Notes: generated by a model not told the origin, from the letters alone. DNA of 44,098 nucleotides from Hydnum rufescens UP504 (GCA_014904985.1 MU128909.1:1-44098), one strand, 5' to 3'; positions 32,975 through 43,639 are shown, counted from the first letter of the stretch. Made by a program: numbers and translations.

Positions 32975-34252
32975 ATGATGGTCATCAATCCCTCCCATTC
33001 CCACTTGTTCAAACCCTCTAAAGCATGGTCATGGATTGACAGAACATATACAGACATCAATGAGACCTCCACAGAGTGTGTAGAGGGGCTTCTTTGTCAA
33101 GTAATGGATTGCTACTACCACCACCAACCATGGAAGCCTGGGGAAATAGATCAATATGTTTCCCTGACACTCACTCATTTGCCTTATCAGATTTTTGAAA
33201 CAATTTATCATTCCAGCCAAGCTCTCTCAGTGGCTCTCACAAGCCACTATCCAATATCTGATCCTGCCACATTAACAGACTTTCCTACTGTGGATTTCCA
33301 ACCCTCATCCACCACAACCAAGACAACTGTGCCTGGGTTGGACCCAGAATTGACATACATTCAAATTGGTCAGGATGTCCTCAATTATTCTCAGGAATGG
33401 TACTGCCTTGTCACCTTGGTTCTTTCAGATGCTGACTGGGGAAATGGGCCAATTTCCCTTCCTAGTGGGCTCATAATTGAACTTGAAGAGCCAGATAAAC
33501 AAAAGGCTTGAGAACATGAGGTGATATGCACACATATTCATCTGGAAACATACCTAACTGATCTCTGGTTATTATTTTTAGGAACAGAAAGTGTATCTGC
33601 TGCAGGACCAACAGAATATGCTGAAAGAAAAGGATGAAGCCAAGCACCAGCTTCTGGAAACAAAAGTCCAGAAAATATGAAAATGCCTGCAGATGACTGA
33701 AGCTAGGCTCTCTGATCTTGATCAGCCAAGAAAATGGCATTGAGCTTTCAAGGATGTCCAAACCAATGGACTGGATAATGTACCCATTGAAGAACTACCT
33801 GAAGGTGAGTATCCTGGTTTAATCATGCATTGGACTGTACTGACCTCCACTCTGGTTGAGATATAGGGCATCCAGATGCAGTACATGCCCAGCTTCTCAA
33901 GTCAATCATCATCACTGCTCTTGAAGTACCTGGAGAGGGTGGAACTGAGGACAATTTTGTCATAGAACACCCTCTATTCACCCAAGATCTACTCAGACCT
34001 AAGTATGTTGCAATGGAATTGCAGAAGACCTCTGCATGGCCTTCCCACCTTGATGAGACCACAGCAGCAGCAATTCTTCAAGTTATGACAACCTTATTTC
34101 ACAATGATGTCCTGCAAGCAATTCAAGAAGGTACCCTCACAGCAGCCAATCTCTTGGAACTGGCCAAACCCCAACTTCCCAAGCTGCTGTCTCCCTCTCC
34201 CAGTGTGTTCTTTAATGAAGAATTAATTGTGGATTCCAGTCCTCCCAATTGA
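32975..34252 (+). pseudogene. Hypothetical 384-codon gene with three in-frame TGA codons
   Basis: Three exons join in phase: 32975-33520, 33582-33804 and 33867-34252 (introns GTGATA...TTTTTAG and GTGAGT...ATATAG, 61 and 62 nt), for 385 codons including the final TGA. The only lesions are TGA at 33509-33511, 33678-33680 and 33741-33743, each where Arg (CGA) would fit. The middle has a coiled-coil-like heptad stretch (33585-33670). The N-terminal part is rich in Thr, Pro and Trp, and the C-terminal part is Leu-rich and helical. I do not recognise the family. It starts 69 bp right of the Harbinger target duplication. Confidence 0.55.
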
Positions 34253-34598
34253 CAAAGACTTACCTCCTCCAAGTCTACTGCAGCACTTCTGTCCACCTCC
34301 TTCACATGCAGCACTCTGGACCCCAGGTCTTTGGAACCCAGGTTTTCAGGAAGTCCTGTACTGTCACCCAATAATGACAGGACCATGGACGGGACTGATC
34401 TAGGGTTTCATGGTGGTAGTGACTTTTGACAATGATGTGAACAGCACATCTGAAGACTACCTCAATGGAAGTGGAGATTACAGGTTATATCAGACTTCTT
34501 CAGGGACTTGGCATGACATGGACTGGACACCCCCCTCTTCCCTGCATTCCAGACCCCTATTATTACGAGTAAAGGCTGTCACCCGTGCATGCCAGCTT
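34253..34598. other. Non-coding stretch
   Basis: Only a short isolated frame (34410-34613) with no recognisable content. Nothing else is seen. Confidence 0.3.
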
Positions 34599-34850
34599 GT
34601 ACTCTTGCCTTAGGTGGCTGCTTTGTCCATACATGGCTGGTACTCTTGCCTTAGGTGGCTGCTTTGTCCATACATGACTTGTACTCTTGCCTTAGGGCCT
34701 GTTTGGATACCCCAGAAATATTTCAAAGCAACACATTTCTCAATATAAAAATGGCAAAATGACCCAAAATGTTTTGCCATTTTTATATTGAGAAATGCAT
34801 TTCTTTGAAATGTTTCTGGGGTATCCAAACAGGCCCTTAGGTGGCTGCTG
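34599..34850. repeat. 41-bp tandem repeat, third unit split by a MITE
   Basis: The unit GTACTCTTGCCTTAGGTGGC... starts at 34599, 34640 and 34681. The third unit is cut after GTACTCTTGCCTTA (34694) and resumes as TTAGGTGGCTGCTG at 34837, on either side of the foldback element. Confidence 0.85.
34695..34836. mobile_element. Foldback MITE (142 bp, TTA target duplication)
   Basis: Almost the whole element is an inverted repeat. It begins GGGCCTGTTTGGATACCCCA and ends with its inverse; inner arms ATTTCTCAATATAAAAATGG also pair. TTA flanks both sides (34692-34694 and 34837-34839). A GGGCCTG-type end with a TTA duplication points to the PIF/Harbinger (Tourist-like) group. The ends differ from the full Harbinger at 28263, so it was moved by a different member. 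Confidence 0.88.
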
Positions 34851-34889
34851 TGAGCCTATGGTGCCAGCTTTGAGCCTGCCATTGTTAGT

Positions 34890-35565
34890 ATGAGAGGATT
34901 GGATCAATCTTGTTTTTATTACATAATCCACATGATGTATATAGCTTGGGAATTCCTGATCTCCTATCAAGTTTTTCTTTTGCCAAGGCTGTGGGCCGCT
35001 CTGTAATACCTGGAGATTAACCCACAGTGAAGTGGTGTTCCTGTCTCCCTGGCTCTAATGTCCCCATGCTGCATGCACCACCCTCCTTGTGTCCATGAAT
35101 CCCACCATGTGTGTGGATTCATCACATGACCAAACCCAAAGTCATATTCAACCCCATGACACTGTATCTGAAAGTATAGCCTGTATTGACTTGAAGCTGT
35201 AACCTGCAACCATGGCCCCTGTGGTTAACCTGCAACTGAAACTGAAACCATACCTGTACCCTGAAAAAGTTACCTGACTGTATTGTGGCTGACCTGCACC
35301 CATAACCCATGATGCTGTTACACCTGATCTTCACCTATCACATGCACACCCTCCATTCCTTTGTACTGCCAGTGCAGATATCCCTTATGTAACCAACCCT
35401 GCCACTCTTTTTTGTCATTTGTTCCTGGTGGACTTTTTTTCCTATTCTGATTGAGACCTGTCCTCTGCTGTTGGGATTGGATCAGTCTCATCTTGATTAT
35501 GTAATCCACATGATGTACACTATATAGCTCAGGATCCCTGACCCCCTATTAAGTTTTTCTCTCAC
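34890..35565. repeat. Direct repeat pair, about 90 bp, 575 bp apart
   Basis: 34897-34985 and 35473-35560 share GGATTGGATCA, ATAATCCACATGATGTA / TGTAATCCACATGATGTA, TATATAGCT and AAGTTTTTCT in order. Spacing and the TATATAG in both could indicate two LTRs of a very small element, but terminal TG/CA ends and a target duplication were not found. The sequence between them has no gene. It has loose CCTG-rich repeats (35190-35320). Confidence 0.55.
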
Positions 35566-35794
35566 TAACAGCCATAAGTCTGTATGCCTGCATTTAACAA
35601 ATGATATAATCTGTATTCTCATGAGATAACCACATTGATTATGCCAAACTGAAATGCATTTCATCAAGGTATTTTAAATGGAAATTCATATTAGAATAGC
35701 ATTTGGGACTCTGGGGCCAATACACTTGTGTCTGAGGATGTCAAATTCAGATGTGGAATCAAGACAATTCTCCCCATATGCACTCCTAACAGAA
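35566..35794. other. Short non-coding spacer
   Basis: A/T-rich, no frame or repeat recognised. Confidence 0.3.
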
Positions 35795-36765
35795 TACACC
35801 CCCCCCTGCTAATACACCCCCCCTGCTAATACACCCCCCTGCTAATACACCCCCCCTGCTAATACACCCCCCTGCTAATACACCCCCCTGCTAATACACC
35901 CCCCTGCTAATACACCCCCCTGCTAATACACCCCCCTGCTAATACACCCCCCCCTGCTAATACACCCCCCCTGCTAATACACCCCCCTGCTAATACACCA
36001 CCTGTTAATAAACCCCCTGCTAAATACCCCATGCTAATACCCCCTGTAATCCCATGCTAATACCCACCTGCTAATGTAATCACCCCTTATGGTAACTCCC
36101 CGTTCCTTGCTGGTAATACTCCCCCAACCCTTATTGGTACCACCCCCCTACCTTTATGGTACACCCCTTACCTTCCTGGTAATAACCCCCCCCTAAAAAA
36201 TTGGGCACCCCCCTTCCTTCTGGTATTCCCCCCCATCTGCTGGCATAACCCCCACTTGTTGGTAACCTCCCATCCTTCCTGGTACTCCCCCCCCCTGCGG
36301 CACAAACCCCCTTGTTGGTAACCCCCTTCTGGTAACACCCCCTCCCTTCCTGGTAATCCACCTTCCTGTTATACCCCTTCCTGGTAATGCCCCCCTTCAT
36401 GGTACACCCCCTACTTCCCTGGTAAACACCCCCTCCTTCCTGGTAATACCCCCCTCTCTGGTAAACCCCCCCCTTCCTGTAACACGCCCCTCCCTTCCCT
36501 GGTATACCCCTTCTGTAACACCCCCTCCTTCTGGTAATACCCCCTTCCTGTAACCCCTCTGGAACCCCCCCTCCCTTCCTGGTTTACCCCCTTGCCTGGT
36601 ACCCCCCGCTTCCTGGTAACCCCCCTCCCTTCATGGTACTACCCCCCTTCTGGTACCACCTTCATGGTAATACCCCCTTCTGGTAATACCCCCCTTCTGG
36701 TATACCCCCTCCTGTTACCCCTCTGGGTTACCAACCTCCCCTATAAAACCCCTTGGAATGCCCCC
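35795..36765. repeat. C-rich tandem array (TGCTAATACACCCCCC, then CTTCCTGGTAATACCCCC)
   Basis: From 35795 to about 36000 the unit TGCTAATACACCCCC(C) of 15-18 bp repeats about a dozen times with varying C-run length. It then decays into CTTCCTGGTAA(TA)CACCCCC-like units up to about 36765. The plus strand is packed with C runs of 4-9, so the minus strand has the spacing of G runs expected of G-quadruplexes. Open frames here are repeat artefacts. Confidence 0.92.
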
Positions 36766-36837
36766 CCGGCTGGGTTGTTGTGCTCCTGGTACCTGGAAAT
36801 GCCAGCTAATGAGGATTAATTCCCAGTAGTGTGTAGT

Positions 36838-36920
36838 CTCCTTAGTCTTATTGGTTAAGGTGGATTGCTGCTGTAATGGCATTGAGAGGTCCCATGTTCA
36901 AACCTGAGTGAGAGTGTTTG
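36838..36920 (+). other. Possible tRNA-derived (SINE-like) pol III promoter
   Basis: TTGGTTAAGGTGG (36856) fits an A box and GTTCAAACC (36896) a B box, about 40 bp apart, followed by a T-rich stretch. The arms do not fold into a proper tRNA, so this is at most a SINE head or tRNA relic. Confidence 0.3.
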
Positions 36921-37073
36921 TTTTTGGCACCTTGGCTCTCATCACATGGGATCCGCTGGCTCACTGCCCAGTTCAAACTCCGCAGATGAGCTAAGCAAAA
37001 TTGAAACTCCGAAGATGAGGTAATCATTGACCTAACTCCCTTCTGTTATAGATAAAAAAATGCCCCTCAGTTA

Positions 37074-37385
37074 ACACAAAATTCCCTTGTATCCAATCAT
37101 CTAGCATCCATTCCCCTTGGTGAATCTGTAACTCCTTCTTATCATCCACCAGAAGATGAGGGCACAGAAGAGATACCAACAGTCTCCAGATGGACAGCAC
37201 CTCCAGATTTCAAAACTTTGCGACCTCTCCCAGGAGCTCAAATCCTTGCACTCCTAAGAGCTCTGCTCCCCAAAGTCCTGGTCCCTGCCACATCCAGTCC
37301 CACTCCTGTTCCCAAATCATCCTCTCCATGGGACCAAGTGGATTCATGGCCTGATATTTATCTATTAGAGCTTGTCAAGGAGTGA
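37074..37385 (+). pseudogene. Coding remnant, about 100 codons, unknown family
   Basis: A frame from about 37074 to TGA 37383-37385 has protein-like composition (acidic PPEDEGTEEIP, then TAPPDFKTLRPLPG, a hydrophobic LLRALLPKVL, and a Ser/Pro linker). There is no start codon and no known domain. It is CpG-poor (1 CpG in 300 bp). It may be the end of a gene related to one of the other unknown families here. Confidence 0.4.
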
Positions 37386-37981
37386 TAGTGGGTATGATTG
37401 TTGAGTTCTTCAACACAGAGTCACTTGCTGATTATTGTATCCTTGCAGTAAATGGGGAACACTACACCTTCCTTCCAGAACATCAAAGCTGTAGTCTAGA
37501 TCAAAAGTACTGCACTCAGTAGACAGATATTTTTGTACATACTATAACTCATGGTTGTTTGCAACATTATACTCTGCAGTGTCATGATCCTGGATTAATC
37601 CCCCAATGGACTGTGGAAGTCAGCCCCAAGGGGTGACATAACTACTGCAGAAATTTCTGCCCAATGTGCAAGTGTGCACATACAGATGCCAAGCAAGAGT
37701 TCACAGCAACTATCTAGTCTATCTCAAGATCCTGTGACAACTGTAGGCCAATCAATGACCATGATGCCTAAATCCTTGATGCATTGGGTAGATCACATAC
37801 TTTTGCATATTTTCTGCAAAAAGTTCAGCAGCATTCTATACATTTAAAGTTGGGAGAAATGTATCATTACTTTTCAATCATCAGATGTTGAAACAGGGTA
37901 TTAAAATTAGAGATACAATGTTGCACATGTGACATGTGGGAATTCTGAAGAAAACAACCATCTACATGAAGCAAAATGTTT
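37386..37981. other. Gene-free stretch
   Basis: Only stop-rich frames; no repeat or motif recognised. Confidence 0.35.
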
Positions 37982-38630
37982 TTAGAATGCTTGGTCTGTG
38001 GATGTATAAATTTCATTGAGCTCCATTTCTTCCCAGAATTCATGAGCAGGGTCAAGGAAATCACCAGTGTTGTCCAGCCCTGTCTCTTCCTGGTTTTCCC
38101 CACTAGCACTAAGAGTGTCTGGAGGGTCCCCACTCTCCACATTGCCCAAGTCCATTGCCTCTTCCTCAGGGTCTTCTCCTCTTACCAGAGCTTCCCAGTT
38201 ATCACAACCAACCTCTTTGGGGAATTCTGTATCCTGCTTCTCCTGGAGTCACTTCCACATAGCTTTATGTCCCTCTAAAAAGTCCTCCATTACTGCTTTT
38301 CCAGCAATAGTGTTGTCCAGAGTTGGAATGATCCTAGAAATTCTTGCTCCTGGCTGAGGAGTCATCCCATTCTGGAATTGGGTTTAGGAGGAACATATCA
38401 TTTTGATCAATCAGGCTGAGGTAGTGGTGGAGGGAGTGTAGGAATAGGAGTCCAGTGGATGATGAGGGTTCTAGTGGGACAGCAACCTTCTTTTTAGACT
38501 TCTTTGGTTGAACTGGCTGAGGGGACATCCTTTGGCCACCTCTTGTCCAGGTCCAAGTTCTGTTGACATCCTGGAGTGTATGAATACCTCAGCCACCATT
38601 GTTTCTATCTCTTTGGGAGCAAGAGATGTG
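37982..38630 (-). pseudogene. Coding remnant with one in-frame TGA
   Basis: From about 38345 down to TAA 37982-37984 one minus-strand frame reads about 120 codons, rich in Glu and Asp towards the end (DPEEEAMDLGNVESGD, FWEEMELNEIY). Its only lesion is a TGA at 38249-38251 between Trp-Lys and Leu-Gln, where Arg fits. Weaker coding-like pieces continue upstream to about 38630 in other frames, including a Lys-rich KKSKKK stretch. The family is unknown. It abuts a candidate LTR at 38637. Confidence 0.45.
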
Positions 38631-38636
38631 TTTACC

Positions 38637-38962
38637 TGTTGTGAGGTCACAGCTACACCAAGGCCATGTTGAGTGTAGCCCTCATGAGTCATATGCATAA
38701 CCTCTTACATAACCCCATCACATGACCTCGCCTCCATAACAATCACCTTTGTGCTCATTCATCCCCCTTGCCTTATTGTACCTTCCTCCCTCATTGTCCT
38801 TGATCTCTATATAAGTAGCTGCCTCCAGTACTCTAGCTCCTTAGAAAGATCAAGAATATATGTCTGTACCTGACTCTCTTCCTCATCCATTCTCTCTTGT
38901 CTTAAGTCTCTTGGGAATTCAGTCCTTCCACTCTGCTCTTTGCATTCTTGTCTTCCACAACA
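38637..38962. mobile_element. Candidate solo LTR (326 bp)
   Basis: The ends TGTTGTG and CACAACA are perfect 7-bp inverted repeats with TG...CA. CTATATAAGTAG at about 38811 is a good TATA element, followed by a C/T-rich leader-like part. No target duplication is visible (TTACC before, TTATG after), which lowers confidence. Confidence 0.45.
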
Positions 38963-39225
38963 TTATGTAATCATTTGCTTCATGAACCCACTTGTTGAAT
39001 ATATTAAGGGCTTCCTGTTCCTACTCAGCCTGATTACATAATCACTCCCCTGTGCTAGGAATGACCCTTAACATTTTGCCCAAATGGGGCAAATCCTGAC
39101 CTGAACCTGACTTTGGCAACCATAGTGGGGTGCAGGCTGGTCAACCACATTGACTACCTATGTTAGGTACCAAATCTGTGCCATGAATTGGTACCTAAGT
39201 AGGTCCTACAATACTGGGGCCCCAC
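38963..39225. other. Spacer with an inverted repeat
   Basis: TTATGTAATC (38963) and GATTACATAA (39031) are inverted copies. No gene is seen. The motif resembles the TTATGTAATCCACATGATG block of the 35.5-kb repeat. Confidence 0.4.
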
Positions 39226-39395
39226 TAGGGCCCAAATCCAAAGTTAAAGAGCAGTATCAATGCAATGGGGCCCAAAATGGGGCCCAAATGGGGCCCAAGT
39301 GGGGCCCAAGTGGGGCCCAAGTGGGGCCCAAGTGGGGCCCAAATGGGACCCAAGTGGATACATTCAAACTGCCTGCACCAATGGGGCCCAAATGT
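39225..39395. repeat. 11-bp tandem repeat GGGGCCCAAGT
   Basis: GGGGCCCAAAT/GGGGCCCAAGT is repeated in tandem from about 39267 to 39355, with scattered copies at 39218 and 39382. The unit contains the palindrome GGGCCC. Frames across it (GPKWGPSGAQ type) are artefacts. Confidence 0.9.
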
Positions 39396-39510
39396 GTGAA
39401 CTTGTCCCAAATCCACAGTAGGACACATGGAACTCAGATCTCTATTTTTTTTCCAAGTTAAACCAACCATAGTTTACAAAATACAAGATATTACATTCAA
39501 ATAGAACAAT

Positions 39511-42500
39511 TCATGCATCATCCCCAACTAACTCCTCAAGAGCATCAAGAGCAGCTAAGAATGCAATGTCTTGTGGCACAGGTGCATCTTCTAATTCCCC
39601 ATTTTCATCATCATCCGAGCTTGCAGCATCTGAGACCCCATCCACAGCCTCACCTGTCAGTGAGTTTGCCACAGGGGACACAGGCCCACACAGTATCTGA
39701 ATCCTACCATAACAAAGGGGAGGAGGCCGCTCAGGAAGATTCATCCAGCCAATCTGGCCATCACTCCCAAGCATTGCTGATGAATGCCTCTGCCAAGCCT
39801 CTACCAAATCATGCAGGTGATGCAACTCTAGTAATGCAAAGAACTTCACCTCTGCATCTAGCAGAATGAGGCTAATTCAGTCAACCCCTATCATGACAGC
39901 CAAATGTAGATTACATACCACAAGAAAGAGTATATGCATGCCATGTGGCAGAACATTGGGTCATAAACCATGTATGTAAGTTAGAGAATTCAGCCTTGCA
40001 ACGCTCCAGCTCCTGGCGGCAATTTAGAATCTCTTGGGCAGCTCGTATCCCATCCCGTACCCCCTTATCTCTAAGCCATGCAGGTACCTCTCCATCAGGA
40101 AAGTTTGCAAGATCCTCATGATGAGGTACTTGCCAGATATCTTCATCTACATCTAGCTTGTAGACAGACGAGGATATCTCTGGGGGGATATAAGCATCCG
40201 CTGCAACACTCCCCTTCCCCTGAAGCTTCATCATCTCCCTTCAGATCTCCTCATATCGCTTTAGAGCCCCATGTACTCCAGAGACCTGGCTCTTCATTGC
40301 CTTTTCAACATGCTCCTTCCTTCGGTGGTCAAGCTCGCGGCCAGTATCTGCACGATCCAATCCTGCAAGTTCAAACTTCCGTGCTCACAGTTTTATCAGA
40401 ATTTGATCTCGAACAACGCGTATATTGAGCTGTAGGTTCACCCATTTATCGGTCTTAAGGCAATCCAACTCTTTATGGGACATCCGATCAGAGAGATGCA
40501 GTTCCTCCATCTTTTTCTTGATGTTACTCTCGATGCACTTTATACTTGACCGCATAGCCTCAATCTTTGCCCGTAGCTCATCCTCTACCACCACAGTGCT
40601 GCTATCAGTTGCAAGCTCTCCCAGCTCATCCACCATTTCCTTGAGATGGATCCGCAGGGATTGCGCAGTCTGTGTCATGGACAAGATGTGCTCAATTGCA
40701 CAAGCTCCTTTGGTTTTCGACTGGCAGGGCATCGGTTTGCTTTGGAAAGCTCGTTGTGACTTGAACTGATCCAGGAGGTACGAGATAGACTGCCCACCAA
40801 GCCTTGCCGTCACCTCTCCTTCCTGCTTGTGAGCAGATAAAGTGCGATCATGCAGCCATTTCGCCAGGCCCTGCTGCTTCAGTTCATCAATGTGCTCCAC
40901 CTGGAGGTCAATGATAAAGAGTCATCGGTGATAGCCCGTAACCCTTAGAGAGGGAATAAGTCTTCGGAGTTCACTCCAAAACCTCTCACAGCCTTCACCA
41001 TCAGAAAGGCCCCAGATCTCTGACTTCCGAGGATGATACCATAGCTGGCATGTCCATTGGTGGCCATACACATGGAAGACCGAGACACCAAAGACGATGC
41101 GACTATGCCATTCAGGCATAAAGTTCCATTTTAGGAGACTTCAATGGATTTGACACGCAATGTCATACAATATCCCCACAGTCCACCATTCCGGCAACTC
41201 CTTGAAAAGAGCCGTGACGAGGGCAAATGCATAAAATTGTTTCTCGCCAGCTGTGCGCATGTTGGCAACGTAAAGGGCAATGTCATGGCGACACAGTAAG
41301 GCCATGAGCCCGGTATCATCAAACCACTGGGCAGAAGCCTCAACGCGATCGCCATCCGCTGCAACGAAAGAGTCGCCACATGTATCGAGAACCGAGTTCG
41401 GAACATTCATCCCAGGTTCCACTGCATCATCTTCACCTGGGACAGCTCGATCATCCTCCGTCATCTCAGTCGCTTTTCGTTTTCACCCTGAGTTGACACG
41501 GGTTTTCGTTGTTGGTTGGAGCTCATTAACACGGGCTTCCATCATATCAAGCTCTACTTGGGATAGCTCCACCGTTCTTGGCAAAAAGATCTCAGGGTCT
41601 CTAGCTCCGGTTTCGCCTTCGAAGCCCTTCCGCCGATCTTTGTCACGATTGCGTTTGATTTGGAAGTTGGCATCAATACATGCTATGGTGCTGACACCTA
41701 GTCTGCTGGTGTGACTTCCCCCAAAACAAAGGGGACACCGGGATTGCAAATAAATGCTTGGCCCATCTTGCACATGCCCCACAGAATTGTGCGTGTTAGT
41801 GTAGTTTTGAAAAGGTATTGGCGTCATTTCATCTAGCACTGGGTACGTCGGGGGTCCTGCTGATGTCGGGGCTGCAGAAGGTAGAGAAGAAATTGAGGGC
41901 ACTGAAGGCCCTGAGGACCCAAGGGATGTTGGGGCCCCAGAGGGCAGTGATGTCAAGGAAGTTGATGACACTGAGGGCACCAGCGAGGGGTCACGAAAGG
42001 AATCTATGATTTTCGCCATCTCCGTGTTGACGAGACGGACAAGGACTTGATAGTACGACAAAGCATTAGCAAATCGCTGACGAAGTGAGTCCGCAGTGGC
42101 GAATTCATGGCCACGAGCCTTGAGATACTTCGTCATGGTGGCTGCCCATGCCCGCTCATTGGGACCCATGTGAACAAAGAGTTCTGATGCAAACTCTAGG
42201 ATGTCCATGTTGACAGCCAATGTCGGAGACAAAGGTGCGCAGGGGAACAATCCTCGACGTACGAGCTGGGCTGCGGCAGGATTGCATTTGCAGATGACGA
42301 GTTGAACACGCTCCAGGTACTCCATGTGGACACACACAACCCTCAGTACATGATGCTTTTCATTGCAGGTGCATAGCAATGGTGCTGGGTCCACCTTGTC
42401 CCCCGCGTCTCGCCCCCGTTGAAAGCTCATATAGGGTCGAATCAAAGATGGTAGCACCTCATCTCCCCAGTGCCGGGCTTGGGCATGCTTCTGTTGGGCA

Positions 42501-42844
42501 TGACGAGAATGTTTATCCTGGTCGAGATGTATATGAACCTCAGGCGCAAGCTCGGGCTCGAAGTTGATATCCAATGGGCGTGATTCAACGAAGGTCGACC
42601 GAACAACAGGACCAGAAGGATATCCTCCAATCCGGCTCGACTCAGTCATTATCACGCCACTCAGACCCACACCGACAACTTCGGCAGTTGGGAATTTGGA
42701 GTGATTGCATCTTTTTGTTCAAATTGAGGGGTTAAGATGAGAACTGCTTGGGGACGATGAGGAAGGTGCTGAGGAAGTGGTGAGAGGAGGAGTGGGAACA
42801 CGAGCCGCCCCCTGGCGAAGTAAACGTTTCATCGTGTTGTTCAT
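39511..42844 (-). pseudogene. KDZ transposase with CxC1 region, copy 2 (six in-frame TGA codons)
   Basis: ATG at 42844; one intron 39858-39918 (GTATGT...GCTAG), at the same place as the last intron of copy 1; stop at 39511. The total is 1091 codons with no frameshift. Order: Ser/Pro-rich head; CxC1 with LCTCNEKHH, CVHMEYLE and CKCNPAAAQLVRRGLFPC (42370-42235); a Ser/Pro linker; SRCPLC; ACIDANFQIKR (first Asp, about 41680); VLDTCGDSFVAAD; DDTGLMALLCRHD (about 41310); LYDIAC; FHVYGHQWTC; SDGEGCERFW (Glu, about 41000); long helices; an acidic tail. TGA codons lie at 42719-42721, 41483-41485, 41141-41143, 40922-40924, 40385-40387 and 40241-40243. By family comparison most replace Arg. It is CpG-rich (14 per 300 bp in a sample), unlike copy 1. 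Confidence 0.92.
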
Positions 42845-43054
42845 TCCGTAGGCCCCAAGTGCGAGAAGATCAAGTGTTCGCGGAGGTACATGTAGTTTAT
42901 GACAAATATTCTAATCGAACCAGTGGGTATACGGTGGAGGTCACGCTGCATGACCTCACAAACGCTCATTGTAATCTGTACGCGTCGGGCATAAGAGACA
43001 AGACAATTAATCGCAAGAAACAACAAAATATACTAAATATACTCACCAAGGGAC

Positions 43055-43380
43055 AAACTCAGGATGCAGCTGGAACGTCGAGAACACGCACAACACAGGC
43101 AGGCTGGATGTATGCCTTCACAGTTCAACAGTATGCAGCAAATAGGACAACAGCACACAATCAAAGGCAAGCTTGTGATGCGCACTTCATCCAAAACTGG
43201 CAAGGGTGCGGCAATTTGCACAAAATGGAGGCTAAATTCAGAAGAGAAAATAAATCAATCGATACAGGGAAAAAATACTAAATGAACCCACAGAGGGATA
43301 CAGTCCAGGATGCGGGCGGGAACGTCGAGAACACGCGCAGCACAGGCAGGCTGAATGCACGCCTTCACAGTTCAAAAAAA
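43055..43380. repeat. Direct repeat pair (~70 bp) upstream of KDZ copy 2
   Basis: About 43060-43130 and 43307-43377 share CAGGATGC, GGAACGTCGAGAACACGC, CACAGGCAGGCTG and GCCTTCACAGTTCAA in order, 247 bp apart. Several differences are CG in one copy and CA or TG in the other. They could be subterminal repeats or promoter elements of the KDZ element. Confidence 0.7.
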
Positions 43381-43639
43381 GGGACGTGGAATGGCACAGT
43401 GGATCGGGAGACAGCGCAGTCGCAAGTTGTTCGTCCTTGAAGTCAGTTCGAGCCAGCTTCCGACATTTGCTTCCACTTTCCCCTTCCATACCTAGACGGT
43501 ACATGCAGCGTAGAGTAGGGCACGACACCTGGATGATTTATGCCCTTCAAAATATGACTTCTACTAATATTTGCCCATTTAGATCATTTATATTTGCCAA
43601 CTTCTTGCGCGAATTCGTGGTGTCTTAGTTTACCTTTGA

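Noticed and set aside
36131..36819. Frames of 75-89 codons on both strands
   Set aside because: They lie in the C-rich tandem array and consist of the repeat translated.
39150..39470. Frames of 81 and 103 codons with GPKWGP repeats
   Set aside because: They are the 11-bp GGGGCCCAAGT repeat read in frame.
39511..42844. Reassigned genetic code (TGA as an amino acid)
   Set aside because: Other genes here, including the intact TET/JBP-like gene, end in TGA, and the stops sit at CGA-compatible sites, so mutation is the simpler explanation.
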